DNA from: Hippopus hippopus
Lineage: Eukaryota > Mollusca > Bivalvia > Cardiida > Cardiidae
Direction of reading: 5' to 3'
Assembly: GCA_946811185.2 (NCBI GenBank)
Contig: OX328101.1
Span: 29,558,122-29,622,121, forward strand
DNA length: 64,000 bases
Both the position numbers and the translations under genes were made by a program. Below the pieces are notes generated by a model. That model searched no databases and was not told the DNA's origin. It was given only the letters and a program-made list of their open reading frames with translations. Shown piece after piece: positions 24,301-30,708 of this stretch. Each line of letters begins with the position of its first letter. Position 1 is the first letter of the stretch.

Positions 24301-26033
24301 TTTTCACCCGTGCAGTATATATATTGGTGTAAGTGAAAACCCGAAGGATTGTGGTTAGTTCATTTACAAAGTAAATTTCTGTCTATAGCTTATCAGTTTG
24401 CTGTAATAGATGAGGTTTGAACACTTTTAATCCTTTATCAAATGATCTTGTATTTGAACGACCTTGAGGAAAAATTCATTTGAAAACATTCTGATCACAT
24501 ATCGGACAACCAAAATCCAAGATTCAGAACGTGCAGTCAGATCTTAATCTACAGTGTGAGCAAAAGCGACTTAAGTAGTGCTTTATACTTTCATGAGTTA
24601 ACTCTTACATGCCACCTGTGTATGGCTTATCAGTTCTCCCAGTGCCGGGGAGATTTACTACAAGCTAAAAATAACCACTTGACCAATACACTATTTCAGT
24701 TAATGAGCTGATAGTATCCAGCATGTGTTGTGTATTGGAGATGTAATTATATCAATAGAAAGGGCAGGAAATAAGCTTTGCAGTGATGTGATTTTCTTGT
24801 CTTAATTTGTACTATAGATAAATTACTGGCAACTTAATGTCAGATTAATGTACCAAAACAAAGTGGTGTCAGACATGATTTTATCCTTTATTATGTCATA
24901 AGTCCTAGTCAACATCTACTTTGTTCATAGAAACCCTTACCATTATTCAGCTGACATAAATTTAAAACAAATTTGGTGGAACAAAGACAGTGTGGCCCTT
25001 TCTCCAGCAAATTATTTCACAATTTGAATAGTACTCCAAGTTCCAAATTTTACAATACACATGATTCGAAAGAGTATAGCACTTTTCATTACCTATTTAC
25101 TCTAAGAATTTCGCTTGTTTGTGATGAAACATGTTAAATAGATGATCCAAAAAGGGTCTGAGGGCTGTCAATCACCAGGTAAATCATATTTTTGCCCCAG
25201 TTCAGTGGTAAACGGCATATGTAATGAACCGGTATTGTCCTTTCCCCACCCACTCTTGTTGTACGGGTTCCACTTTTGATAGTAGACAATTAGCCAGAGT
25301 TTGAACTTAACCCTTTTTCAAGCAGCAAAATTAAGACTGGTCCAAATTGAGGGCATTTGAAGACCATAGATTAAATGCTACTGAAATAATGTGCTTGTCT
25401 TTAATAGGGTAGAAAACACTGTGGGAAAAGGAAAAGTACTGATTAGCATCATTTTCTCATTTTCCAACATTGTTTTCAAAAGCTTAATTTTAATTAATAG
25501 TCTAGGTCATTCACAGATTGCTGCAAATCTTTATTTTCTAACATGGCAACTTTTTGAAAAAACATTATCATTCTCTAAATCAGAAAAATCCAAGTTATCC
25601 TCATCGGCAGAATCATTAATGCCAAAATTCAACTCTAAAACCCCATTAACATTCATCCTTCCTGCAGCCATGTTTTACATAATGAATAAATGTGCATTGA
25701 TGTTTGAAGATCACAAGATATTTCTTTGTATTGAAGAGGTCTTGATGATATTTACAGATAGGATCACAGTGAGAATGTTTATGTTATAGATGAGAGATAA
25801 AATTCAATTCATACATTTGTATATTTACTTAGACCAAGGCTAGTTCAGCACTCAATCCTGAAAACGTAAATTTATGCGATTGGCACTCAGTGAGAGACTG
25901 AGTAAAAGAGTAAATATACGTGATCGGCACGGTAAGGGTTAAAACTTGATATTTGTCTTTTTCTATTTTGCAGTATAAATGGTTCAACACAAGTCACAAC
26001 TGTACATGTCCTCTATGTCGGAATATCTTCTGA
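373..26033 (+). CDS. LTN1: Listerin E3 ubiquitin-protein ligase, 21 C-terminal coding exons (5' part outside window)
   Basis: Listerin binds 60S subunits carrying stalled nascent chains and ubiquitinates those chains (ribosome-associated quality control, cytosol). Coding exons: 373-1083, 3328-3553, 4144-4295, 5512-5593, 6629-6782, 7266-7407, 7964-8224, 9010-9128, 9909-10022, 10568-10710, 12322-12469, 13443-13572, 14203-14425, 14997-15234, 16984-17076, 17920-18106, 19944-20073, 21239-21456, 22239-22433, 23879-24046, 25974-26033 (TGA). Every boundary has AG/GT and all junction phases match, giving 3,894 nt or 1,297 residues without a stop. Human listerin is 1,766 residues, so about 450 N-terminal residues should lie to the left. 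The middle is alpha-helical, HEAT/ARM-like sequence; an acidic-lysine stretch lies in 16984-17076. The C-terminus carries the RWD-like region and a C4HC3 RING, which identify the family. Exon limits were set by eye; unsampled alternative exons are possible. Confidence 0.95.
1161..1834. mobile_element. Cluster of three family A MITE copies
   Basis: A degenerate copy lies at 1161-1420. The complete copy at 1444-1671 has TTAA at both ends and a perfect 67-bp palindrome at 1499-1565 (33-bp arms around one A). A copy lacking its left part lies at about 1676-1834. The complete copy shows the family plan: TTAA, CCCTTTACCACACAATCCC, a GACCCTGAGGAAG-like stretch, the palindrome, then GTCTGCAAATGCTTTCAATT-like sequence and GGTAAAGAG before TTAA. 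Confidence 0.85.
1915..2143. mobile_element. Family A MITE, complete, opposite orientation
   Basis: TTAA at 1915-1918 and 2140-2143. The central palindrome near 2024-2090 has a T at its centre (CTGGTTACCGG), marking the reverse orientation. Confidence 0.85.
2490..3052. mobile_element. Two family A MITE copies
   Basis: Copy 2490-2718 contains a perfect 67-bp palindrome at 2597-2663 and ends in TTAA. Copy 2862-3052 is in the other orientation and ends in TTAA at 3049; its first TTAA is mutated. Both lie in the LTN1 intron 1084-3327. Confidence 0.82.
3616..4130. mobile_element. Degenerate family A MITE fragments
   Basis: The hairpin near 3685-3735 is diverged (AAAAGCTGATATTGCGCCTTTT). A second fragment at 3872-4035 ends in TTAA. 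The last half-copy (TTCCAATTTGGACAAGTCTA) ends about 14 bp before LTN1 exon 4144. Confidence 0.6.
4337..4508. mobile_element. Family B MITE, complete
   Basis: TTAA at 4337-4340 and 4505-4508. Termini are CCCTTATCCTGCTAAATAA and CTTAGCAGCCTAAGTG. The central hairpin is built on CAGACTGCACATTCTGTGCA with arms continuing to GGACAGTGTAGATCA. It starts 42 bp after LTN1 exon 4144-4295. Confidence 0.85.
4509..5511. other. LTN1 intron sequence with one decayed family A copy
   Basis: Apart from an old family A relic at about 5215-5385 (GAAAACATTGTCGGAAATTG...), nothing recognisable is seen between 4509 and the exon at 5512. Confidence 0.5.
5885..6577. mobile_element. Degenerate family A MITE copies
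   Basis: Relics at 5885-6075 (CCCTTTGCCAAGCAATCCCG start), 6230-6362 and 6360-6577 (ends GGTAAAGGGTTAG). The palindrome arms are eroded in all three. They fill the intron before exon 6629. Confidence 0.6.
7018..7581. mobile_element. Family A MITE copy and a partial copy flanking an LTN1 exon
   Basis: Copy 7018-7236 begins TTAACCCTGTACTTAAC and keeps a nearly intact hairpin (GCTGATTACCAGC centre). A partial copy at about 7440-7581 starts within 35 bp of the donor of exon 7266-7407. Confidence 0.65.
8246..8510. mobile_element. Family C MITE
   Basis: Termini are CTCTGGCAAAAGGGGTTTAA and, inverted, GCTCTTTGAAAAGTGAGTTT, followed by AATGCATCTGC. The interior contains GGTGAGGTAGACTGGTCCTT. The central ACAGGTAAGCT...GACCTGT hairpin is worn. 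Confidence 0.6.
8565..8865. mobile_element. Two worn family A MITE fragments
   Basis: The right half of one copy (8565-8680, ends GGTAAAGGCTTA) abuts a second copy starting CTTAACCATAAAATTCCAAC and ending GTTTGGTAAAGAGGTTAAG at about 8865. Confidence 0.55.
9658..9860. mobile_element. Family A MITE, worn
   Basis: Starts CTAACCCTTTACTAAACAAC and keeps ACACTGTGGGAAAAAGAGAA, but the second palindrome arm is deleted. A further relic at 10055-10185 ends GGTAAAGGGTTAAT. Confidence 0.55.
10388..10512. repeat. Imperfect foldback in an LTN1 intron
   Basis: CACTAAAACCTACATTTG near 10410 pairs with CAAATTGGGTTTTAGTG near 10476, closing on GAATTGTCCTGATGAGACAATTC. It ends about 55 bp before exon 10568. 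It could be a decayed MITE or a precursor-type hairpin. Confidence 0.5.
11212..11560 (+). mobile_element. 5' part of a Helentron-like element (TTAGCTCACCTGAG family)
   Basis: The 5' terminal hairpin pairs AGCTCACCTGAGCATG with CTCAAGGTGAGCT at 11214-11247. GTCATGAAACGTGGTCAGAA and GTGCGTC-like sequence follow. No 3' end is found. Confidence 0.65.
11982..12231. mobile_element. Family D MITE with long terminal inverted repeats
   Basis: GGCCTGCAACATGCGAAATA at 11986 matches, inverted, the end at 12227. Similarity extends about 60 bp inwards (GGGCATTC-GACATT-GCGTAAA). The flanks repeat AAAT, a likely 4-bp target duplication. It sits in the intron before exon 12322. Confidence 0.75.
12490..12755. 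mobile_element. Family C MITE
   Basis: Starts GAGCCATGCTATGGCAAAAG and ends, inverted, GAGCAATGCTCTGTGAAAAG. The centre pairs CCCAGGTCAGCCTGCATG with GCACAGGCTGACCTGGG. It begins about 20 bp past the donor of exon 12322-12469. Confidence 0.75.
12880..12957 (-). mobile_element. tRNA-derived SINE fragment
   Basis: Reversed, it reads GGCCAAGCCCTGGTAGCGCA then GTCAGTAGCGTACAGGACTC: an A-box-like tRNA head without its tail. Confidence 0.45.
12969..13147. mobile_element. Family B MITE, complete
   Basis: TTAA at 12969-12972 and 13144-13147. Termini are CCCTAATCCTGC and CCATAATCCTGC (inverted). The hairpin is weaker than in other copies (GTGTAGAGCAAGA ... TCTTGCTTTACAC). Confidence 0.75.
15266..16532 (+). 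mobile_element. Helentron-like non-autonomous element, complete (TTAGCTCCACTGGCC family)
   Basis: The 5' end TTAGCTCCACTGGCC is answered by an inverted subterminal repeat GCCAGTGGAGCG at 16496-16507. This is followed by the hairpin AGGGCCATCATGGCCCT (16512-16528) and the terminus CTTG. A CCGTGCGTGCG simple repeat follows the 5' end. The core is a tandem array of about 166-bp units; ATAAGGCCTAGGGCTACC-type starts occur near 15559, 15724, 15891, 16055, 16226 and 16392. The layout (asymmetric terminal repeats, tandem core, 3' hairpin, T-rich target) fits Helentron-derived elements. It carries no protein. Confidence 0.75.
16546..16735. mobile_element. Family A MITE, worn
   Basis: Begins TTAACCCGGAACTGTTTAAC directly after the Helentron-like element. 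It keeps AGGAGAAAATGCTGCTAACT but the arms are mismatched. Confidence 0.55.
16746..16918. repeat. Diverged copy of the foldback element seen at 60610
   Basis: CTAATTCTCAAGAATTTTTA, AAAGTAACACAGTTTCTAAT and GAATAAGACTAAGAATCC correspond in order to the arms of the 60610-60804 foldback. It ends 66 bp before LTN1 exon 16984. Confidence 0.55.
17100..17456. mobile_element. Family A MITE copies just after an LTN1 exon
   Basis: Copy 17100-17292 starts 24 bp past the donor of exon 16984-17076 and ends AAAGAGTTAA. Its hairpin has a few mismatches. A half-copy with scrambled halves lies at 17308-17456. Confidence 0.65.
18118..18520. mobile_element. Two family A MITE copies, worn
   Basis: The first (18118-18250) starts 12 bp after the donor of exon 17920-18106 (TTAAACCTTTACCAATACAG). 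The second (18283-18520) retains ACTGATAACCAGT at its centre. Confidence 0.6.
18777..19230. mobile_element. Two family A MITE copies
   Basis: Copy 18777-19003 has a near-perfect palindrome near 18884-18950 and ends GGTAAAGGGTTGA. Copy 19010-19230 is in the opposite orientation with one arm mutated (GAGAAAAACGCTTGTAACC). Confidence 0.78.
19236..19515 (-). mobile_element. tRNA-derived SINE
   Basis: Reversed, the head reads AACCAGGTAGCACAGTGGTT AGC..., an A box, with a B-box-like GCGAGTTCGATGCCCAG 60 bp later. A long tRNA-unrelated body follows. Confidence 0.6.
19662..19890. mobile_element. Family A MITE, worn
   Basis: Starts TTTAACTCTTTATCAATCAA and keeps most of the hairpin (GTTGGAAACCACC centre). 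It ends about 55 bp before exon 19944. Confidence 0.6.
20132..20352. mobile_element. Family E MITE with internal direct repeat
   Basis: TTAAGGTCTACGGACCCTAA at the left and its inverted counterpart TTAAGGTCTACTGCCCCTAA at the right. Two internal units of about 105 bp each start CCTAACTCTCATATTAAA and end GATGAGTTAG-like. TTAA at both ends may be the target site. Confidence 0.65.
20401..20843. mobile_element. Two family A MITEs sharing one TTAA
   Basis: Copy 20401-20629 has TTAA at both ends and an almost perfect palindrome. Copy 20626-20843, in the other orientation, uses the same TTAA at 20626-20629 as its left boundary. Confidence 0.8.
21115..21200. mobile_element. Family B MITE hairpin fragment
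   Basis: CAGTGTAGGTCAAAGATCAT pairs with CAGTCTGATCTTGAACTATC. Termini are lost. It ends about 40 bp before exon 21239. Confidence 0.5.
21239..22433 (+). CDS. LTN1: LTN1 exons encoding the conserved pre-RING / RWD region
   Basis: Two exons (21239-21456 and 22239-22433) encode the most conserved part of listerin before the RING. Seen: [12 protein letters not shown], then [24 protein letters not shown] and [12 protein letters not shown]. These align by eye with the human segment containing VRLWW, TTREVIATY and NYPLG. In the family this RWD-type domain contacts the 60S subunit near the tunnel exit. The intron between the exons (21457-22238) holds two family A MITE copies. Confidence 0.93.
21573..22092. 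mobile_element. Two family A MITE copies
   Basis: Copy 21573-21786 has TTAA at both ends and the arm pair GGAGAAAATGTTGGTTACCA. Copy 21888-22092 is reversed, with the centre GCTAGTTACCAGC, and ends GAAGGGTTAG. Confidence 0.72.
22500..23060. mobile_element. CTGTCTGTCC-type simple-repeat element fragment and a family A copy
   Basis: From 22515 the sequence is rich in GTCTGTCTG and CCATC, then TTTTTTGACCTTGTCTTCTC, like the 5' portion of the Helentron-like elements. A worn family A copy follows at 22873-23057 and ends GGTAAAGGGTTATG. Confidence 0.5.
23098..23870. repeat. Palindrome-rich block upstream of the LTN1 RING exon
   Basis: Three structures are seen. A perfect 22-bp palindrome (GATAATACACT and its mirror) lies at 23123-23144. 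The hairpin ATACCCCTGCAAAACG...TTTTTGGGGGTATA lies near 23522-23556, followed by TGTCCGTC repeats. A long foldback of about 60-bp arms lies at 23719-23870 (ATGTATTATCATTTTTATCA on one arm, its complement on the other). The last arm ends within about 10-20 bp of the polypyrimidine tract of exon 23879. Confidence 0.75.
23879..26033 (+). CDS. LTN1: LTN1 RING-finger exons (C4HC3), split by an intron
   Basis: Exon 23879-24046 carries CMIC, CRTC and FHSAC; exon 25974-26033 carries CTCPLC followed by RNIF and the stop. Together they give the eight zinc ligands C-x2-C, C-x2-C, H-x2-C, C-x2-C in the order expected for listerin. The 1,927-bp intron falls between HSACL and YKWF. The final coding exon is only 60 nt. 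No convincing poly(A) signal is close to the stop; an AATAAA at 27443 is possible but distant. Confidence 0.95.
25307..25500. mobile_element. Family A MITE, worn, in the last LTN1 intron
   Basis: TTAACCCTTTTTCAAGCAGC start; ACACTGTGGGAAAAGGAAAA arm. The rest of 24047-25973 shows no other recognisable feature except a family B fragment near 24497-24560. Confidence 0.6.
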
Positions 26034-26605
26034 TATATACAGCAAACAATACATTTAGTGCTGGACTCTACGTCAAAGTATGATTGCCATCTTATAAAAC
26101 TTAGTTTATACTTCACTTAGTTTACAGTATACTTACAGTATAAAAGGTGCCTCAGGTAGCCAGAAAAATTAAAATTATGACTTGGATTTAATGATAATGA
26201 AAGAGAAGCTCTAAAAAGTGAGAAGTTACTTAGAAAGGTGTATGGAATTAGAATTATAATTATAATCTTGAAGTTTCATGTTCAGCTGACTAAGGATTGA
26301 ACAAAGTCTTATAAGCAGTGCATTTACACTGTGATCATGGTAATTGTCTGTTGTAGACTTACGAGCTTCAAAAATAAGAACACAATACAAGTATCCCGTG
26401 ATGGAGCTATTTATTTATTTCTTGTTGCTTTTGTTTGTTTTTTTTTGAAGCCTGAAGCTGGTTTTTTACTAGGAAAACAGTATGCTGACACAAAAGCTTT
26501 ACATGATTTAAAAATAATGTAACAAGGAAACGAAAATTATAAATACTAAATATATGTTGGATTTGTAAAAAATTCTGATCTTCATACCTTCTCACATCTC
26601 CAAGC
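26034..26605. other. LTN1 3' UTR and downstream sequence
   Basis: AT-rich, without coding potential that I can support. The end of the transcript is not defined. The candidate AATAAA at 27443-27448 would place repeats inside the 3' UTR. Confidence 0.35.
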
Positions 26606-27893
26606 TTAACCCTTTACCACACAATCCTGATTTTAGTGATGTAAAAGAAAGAAGGCTTTTGAAAACATTGCAAGAAAAGGTTACCAACAATGTTTTCTAT
26701 TGTATCAAAAACAGAAGTCATCATTTGAGCTACAGTTATTTTGTCATCTACACAAGCTTTCATATTGATGGATTCCAGAATTTTTTGTTTGGTGATGAGT
26801 TGCATTTTTGCATTTGGATACAATTTTTTCCAAATGTTGTAAGAAATGGTGAAAAAACTCAGATCGAGCAACGTCTTTCTGTTTCACATTGAGCAATTTC
26901 TGCCTTTTTCATGACAAATCTCTTACAGAATACAATATGAAAAATATTTTTTTTCTCTCTTAATGTCTTAAAATATAAAGCTCCCAAAAGTAGCATATGG
27001 ATTTATTCTGTGTATAATTAATTGTAATTGTATGCAAATATTTGTGATGCTGGAGAGTTTTTGTTATTTTGATAATTAACAAGGATGTAATCAGTACAAA
27101 TATTTATCATTGTTGGTCTTAACTCCTCACCAGATGTCAAACTTTTAGACTGTTCCAAATTAAAGCATTAATTTTGCAGGCAATAAGTAAAATGTGCCTC
27201 AAAAGATAAGTCTTGTCAATAAAAAATTAGAAAATATTGTGGAAAAAGGAGAAAATGCTGGTAACTAGCATTTCCTCCTTTTTCCAAAATATTTTCATAA
27301 ACATTTTGTCTTACAGTCTTTAAACAAGGCGTTATTTAGTAAAGGATTGGATGGAAGAGATTCAACATTTGCTTATGGATTTATGCTGTGTATAATTATA
27401 ATAACATGAATTTTCAAAATGGTGAAAAGTTGTTGTTGTTTAAATAAAGATGTACAAATTAATACAAATCTCAGTACATGTAGTTGTTTGTTTTTAAGAA
27501 AGTTATTCTATAATGTATAAGCTATGAAAGGTGCTATTATTGAAAGCAAAAGTGCAGGAATCGCATAACTATCTGCCCCTGTATAACTGAAAACAAAATT
27601 CATTCCCTGAACTACCAAGCTGCTAATGGAGTGTATTGTTTGCTTCACAAATCTCAACATTAAGTCATTAACCCTTTACCACACAGTTGTAAGTTTTAAC
27701 AATCCTTAAAAATTAAGCTTTTGAAAACATTGTTGGAAAATGAGAAAATGATGCTAATCAGTACTTTTCCTTTTCCCACAGTGTTTTCTACCCTATTAAA
27801 GACAAGCACATTATTTCAGTAGCATTTAATCTATGGTCTTCAAATGCCCTCAATTTGGACCAGTCTTAATTTTGCTGCTTGAAAAAGGGTTAA
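26606..27893. mobile_element. Three family A MITE copies downstream of LTN1
   Basis: 26606-26800 lacks most of the hairpin. 27119-27348 has the centre GCTGGTAACTAGC. 27668-27893 has TTAA at both ends with a partly eroded hairpin. Sequence between them is unremarkable. Confidence 0.7.
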
Positions 27894-28028
27894 GTTCAAA
27901 CTCTGGCTAATTGTCTACTATCAAAAGTGGAACCCATACAACAAGAGCAGGTAACCAACACAATAAGATATTTGACACTGATATGCCTATACTGTATTTG
28001 GAGTTTGGAATTTAGACTACATTGATTG

Positions 28029-28325
28029 TGTTTAACACTGTTTTCAACATTATTTCAGTTATATCTCGGTGGCTATTGCACTTATCTATGCTTTCCTGAG
28101 TTTCTTTTACCAGTGCTCAGCACAATATTCTTCCCAAGCCACTGGCTGCTTTCCCACATAACCATTGTCAAAACAATGGTCAGTGGTGAGAGAGGAATAA
28201 ATCCAGTTGCAATGGCTATCATCAATCCTAGGAAAGAAATTGGCCAAGCCAGGGATTGAACCAGCGACCTTCTGTTCTCAAATCCTGTATGCTACCTACT
28301 GCACTACATGGGCTCAGCCGAATTT
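28029..28325 (-). mobile_element. tRNA-derived SINE, full-length looking
   Basis: Reversed: a tRNA-like head with A box TAGTGCAGTAGGTAGC and B box GGTTCAATCCC, a body containing TCCTCTCTCACCACTGACCA, and the distal domain ACTGAAATAATGTTGAAAAC. The same distal domain ends the SINEs at 42515 and 49369. Confidence 0.75.
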
Positions 28326-28712
28326 AGACAAGAACAGCAACTACAGCTAAGCGTTTGCACACACAGATGGTACTCTTGTTTGTCTTGCATACAGTTGACT
28401 AAATTTTTCAAAGTCTATGCAGGAATACATAATGACACTAGCCATTATTTTTTTACAACCTTCACCATCTTTTTAATGTAGTATACATGTATATTTTGTT
28501 TTCATATGGTACATAAAATAGGTGGCAAAGTTTGTCACAAAACAATCACCTGTAATTATTTGATCCAAGTTTATGTAGGATCCCCTGCAGAAAGGCCTAC
28601 TGGTCTATGGCACCAGGAGGAGAACATGCCTTGTCCAAAAATGGTAAGATGACCAAGATCATGACAAATACTAATTCTTGGTGCTAAGCATGAATATAGT
28701 TCATTTTGTGAT

Positions 28713-30171
28713 TTAACCCTTGCTACACAATCCTGATTTTTAATGACCCCTATGGAAAAAGATTTCTGAAAACATTGTGGGAAAAGGAAAAAAAATGTTG
28801 ATAACATGCATTTCCTCCTTTTCCCACAATGTTTTCTGACCTAGCTTTCAAATACAAATTCCATAATTTTTAGCTCCATTTCGGCCAGTGGGCTTATGTC
28901 ATGGCCCAGTGTCTGTGCGTCCGTGCGTGAGTTAACTTTTATTTCAAAATCTTGATGAAACTTCACACAAATGATCCTGCCATGGTCCTCTTCAGAATTT
29001 CTTGAAAGAATTTGATTCATTCAAAAACTCTGGTTGCCATGGCAACAAAACTGAAGAATATTGAAAATCTTCTTGTCTGAAACCTTAAAGCCTAGGGCTA
29101 CCAAATTTGGCATGTAGCTTTATCTAGTGGATCTCTACCAAGTTTCTTCAAACTATAGCCCTGGGGTCAAATTTGGCCCTGCCCGGGGGTCATAAGTCTT
29201 ATATGGGCTTATGTAGGGAAAACTTTAAAAATCTTTTCGTACCAAGCCATGAGGCCTAGGGCTACCAAATTTGGCATGTAGCTTTATCTAGTGGACCTCT
29301 ACCAAGTTGCTCTCAAATTATAGCCATGGGGTCTAATTTGGCCCCGCCCCGGGGTCACAAGTTTTATATGGGCTTGTATAGGGAAAACTAAAAATCTTCT
29401 TGTACCTAGCCATAAGGCCAATGGCTACCAAATTTTGCATGTAGCTTTATCTAGTGTGTGTCTATCAAGAGTGCCCAAATTATAGCCCTTGGCTCAAATT
29501 TGGGCAAGCCCCAAGGGTCACAAGTTTTACATTGGCTTATATAGGGAAAACTTTAAAAATCTGCTCATACCTAGCCATAAGGCCTAGGGCTACCAAATTT
29601 TGCATTTAGCTTTATCTAATGGGCCTCTACCAAGAGGGCCCAAATTATAGCCCTTGGGTTAAGTTTGGCCCCACACCAGGGGGTCACAAGTTCTACATGG
29701 GCTTATATTGTGAAAACTTAATAAAACTTCTTGTTACTAACCATAAGACCTAGTGCTACTAAATTTAGCCCTGTCTCAGGGGTCTTATGTTTTATGGGGC
29801 CTTTTATTGAGGAAACTGAAAATCTTCTTGTTTATAACCACACATTCTAGAACTGTATTATTTGGTAAGGGGCCTTATCTTGTGGACCTCCACCAGGATT
29901 CAAGTAATTATAGCTCTGTGGTCAAAAAGTGCTTTGCCCTTGGGTCATAACTTTCTTGTAGAATTCATAGAAAAAAATTTGTATGTCTTCTAGTTCGAAA
30001 CAATTGGCCAAGTATTGTAATGTTTGGCTCGTAGTGTTTTTACTTAGTAGCCAGTGGAGTGATACAGGGCCACCATGGCCCCCTTGTTGCAACATTTGAT
30101 TTGTTGTCTGCATGTCTGCAACTGCTCTCAGTTTGGACCAGTCTTGAGTTTTGTAGTGTGGTAAAGAGTTA
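28713..30171. mobile_element. Family A MITE split by a Helentron-like element
   Basis: The left part 28713-28869 starts TTAACCCTTGCTACACAATC and includes the hairpin. The right part 30087-30171 resumes at GCAACATTTGATTTGTTGTC and ends GGTAAAGAGTTAG. Joined, they match the family A plan without a gap. Confidence 0.82.
28870..30086 (+). mobile_element. Helentron-like element inside a family A MITE
   Basis: The 5' end TTAGCTCCATTTCGGCCAGT and the 3' subterminal AGCCAGTGGAGTG (inverted match) are followed by hairpin AGGGCCACCATGGCCC and CTTG. It has about five tandem units of about 164 bp (starts near 29091, 29250, 29411, 29576, 29741). It belongs to the same family as 15266-16532. Confidence 0.78.
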
Positions 30172-30708
30172 GAGTTAGGGCATAGAGAGATCAGACAACC
30201 TTTTGCAGGCAGTGTAGATCAAAATCAGACTCATGCACATTCTAAGCTTTAAATAATTGTAGATCTACTCTTTTCTCTGTTTTGTAAATTGTTCTGGCAA
30301 AAGCACACATGACATTGCATTGTTATATAGTATTTTCCCCCCTATTACAATTTCTTATTACTCAAGGGTTTAACATTAACAAACGTTTAGGGTAAAAAAT
30401 CTTCAGCTCGAACATGGTGGACATTTTCTCATTTATCTCATATACAGCCAGTTTGATAATAAGCCATATTATCTATTTTAATTGATTGAGAGAAAAAAGT
30501 TGTGATCAATAAATTCAATTTTTCCTTTTATTGTGTTCTGGAGAAGGTTTAACTGAGTAAGACATACGAACAACAACCCACTCTGTGTTAAGAGCAGTGT
30601 TGCCAATTGTATTTTTCACACAATAGTGAATATCACCTCACCGTTTTACTAGGAGCCGCCATTACCGCTTGGGTTGAAGAAAACGTGACTGAATACGCTT
30701 CAATTAAA

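Noticed and set aside
28240..28325. Possible genuine tRNA gene
   Set aside because: A and B boxes are present but the cloverleaf is not intact and a SINE body follows.
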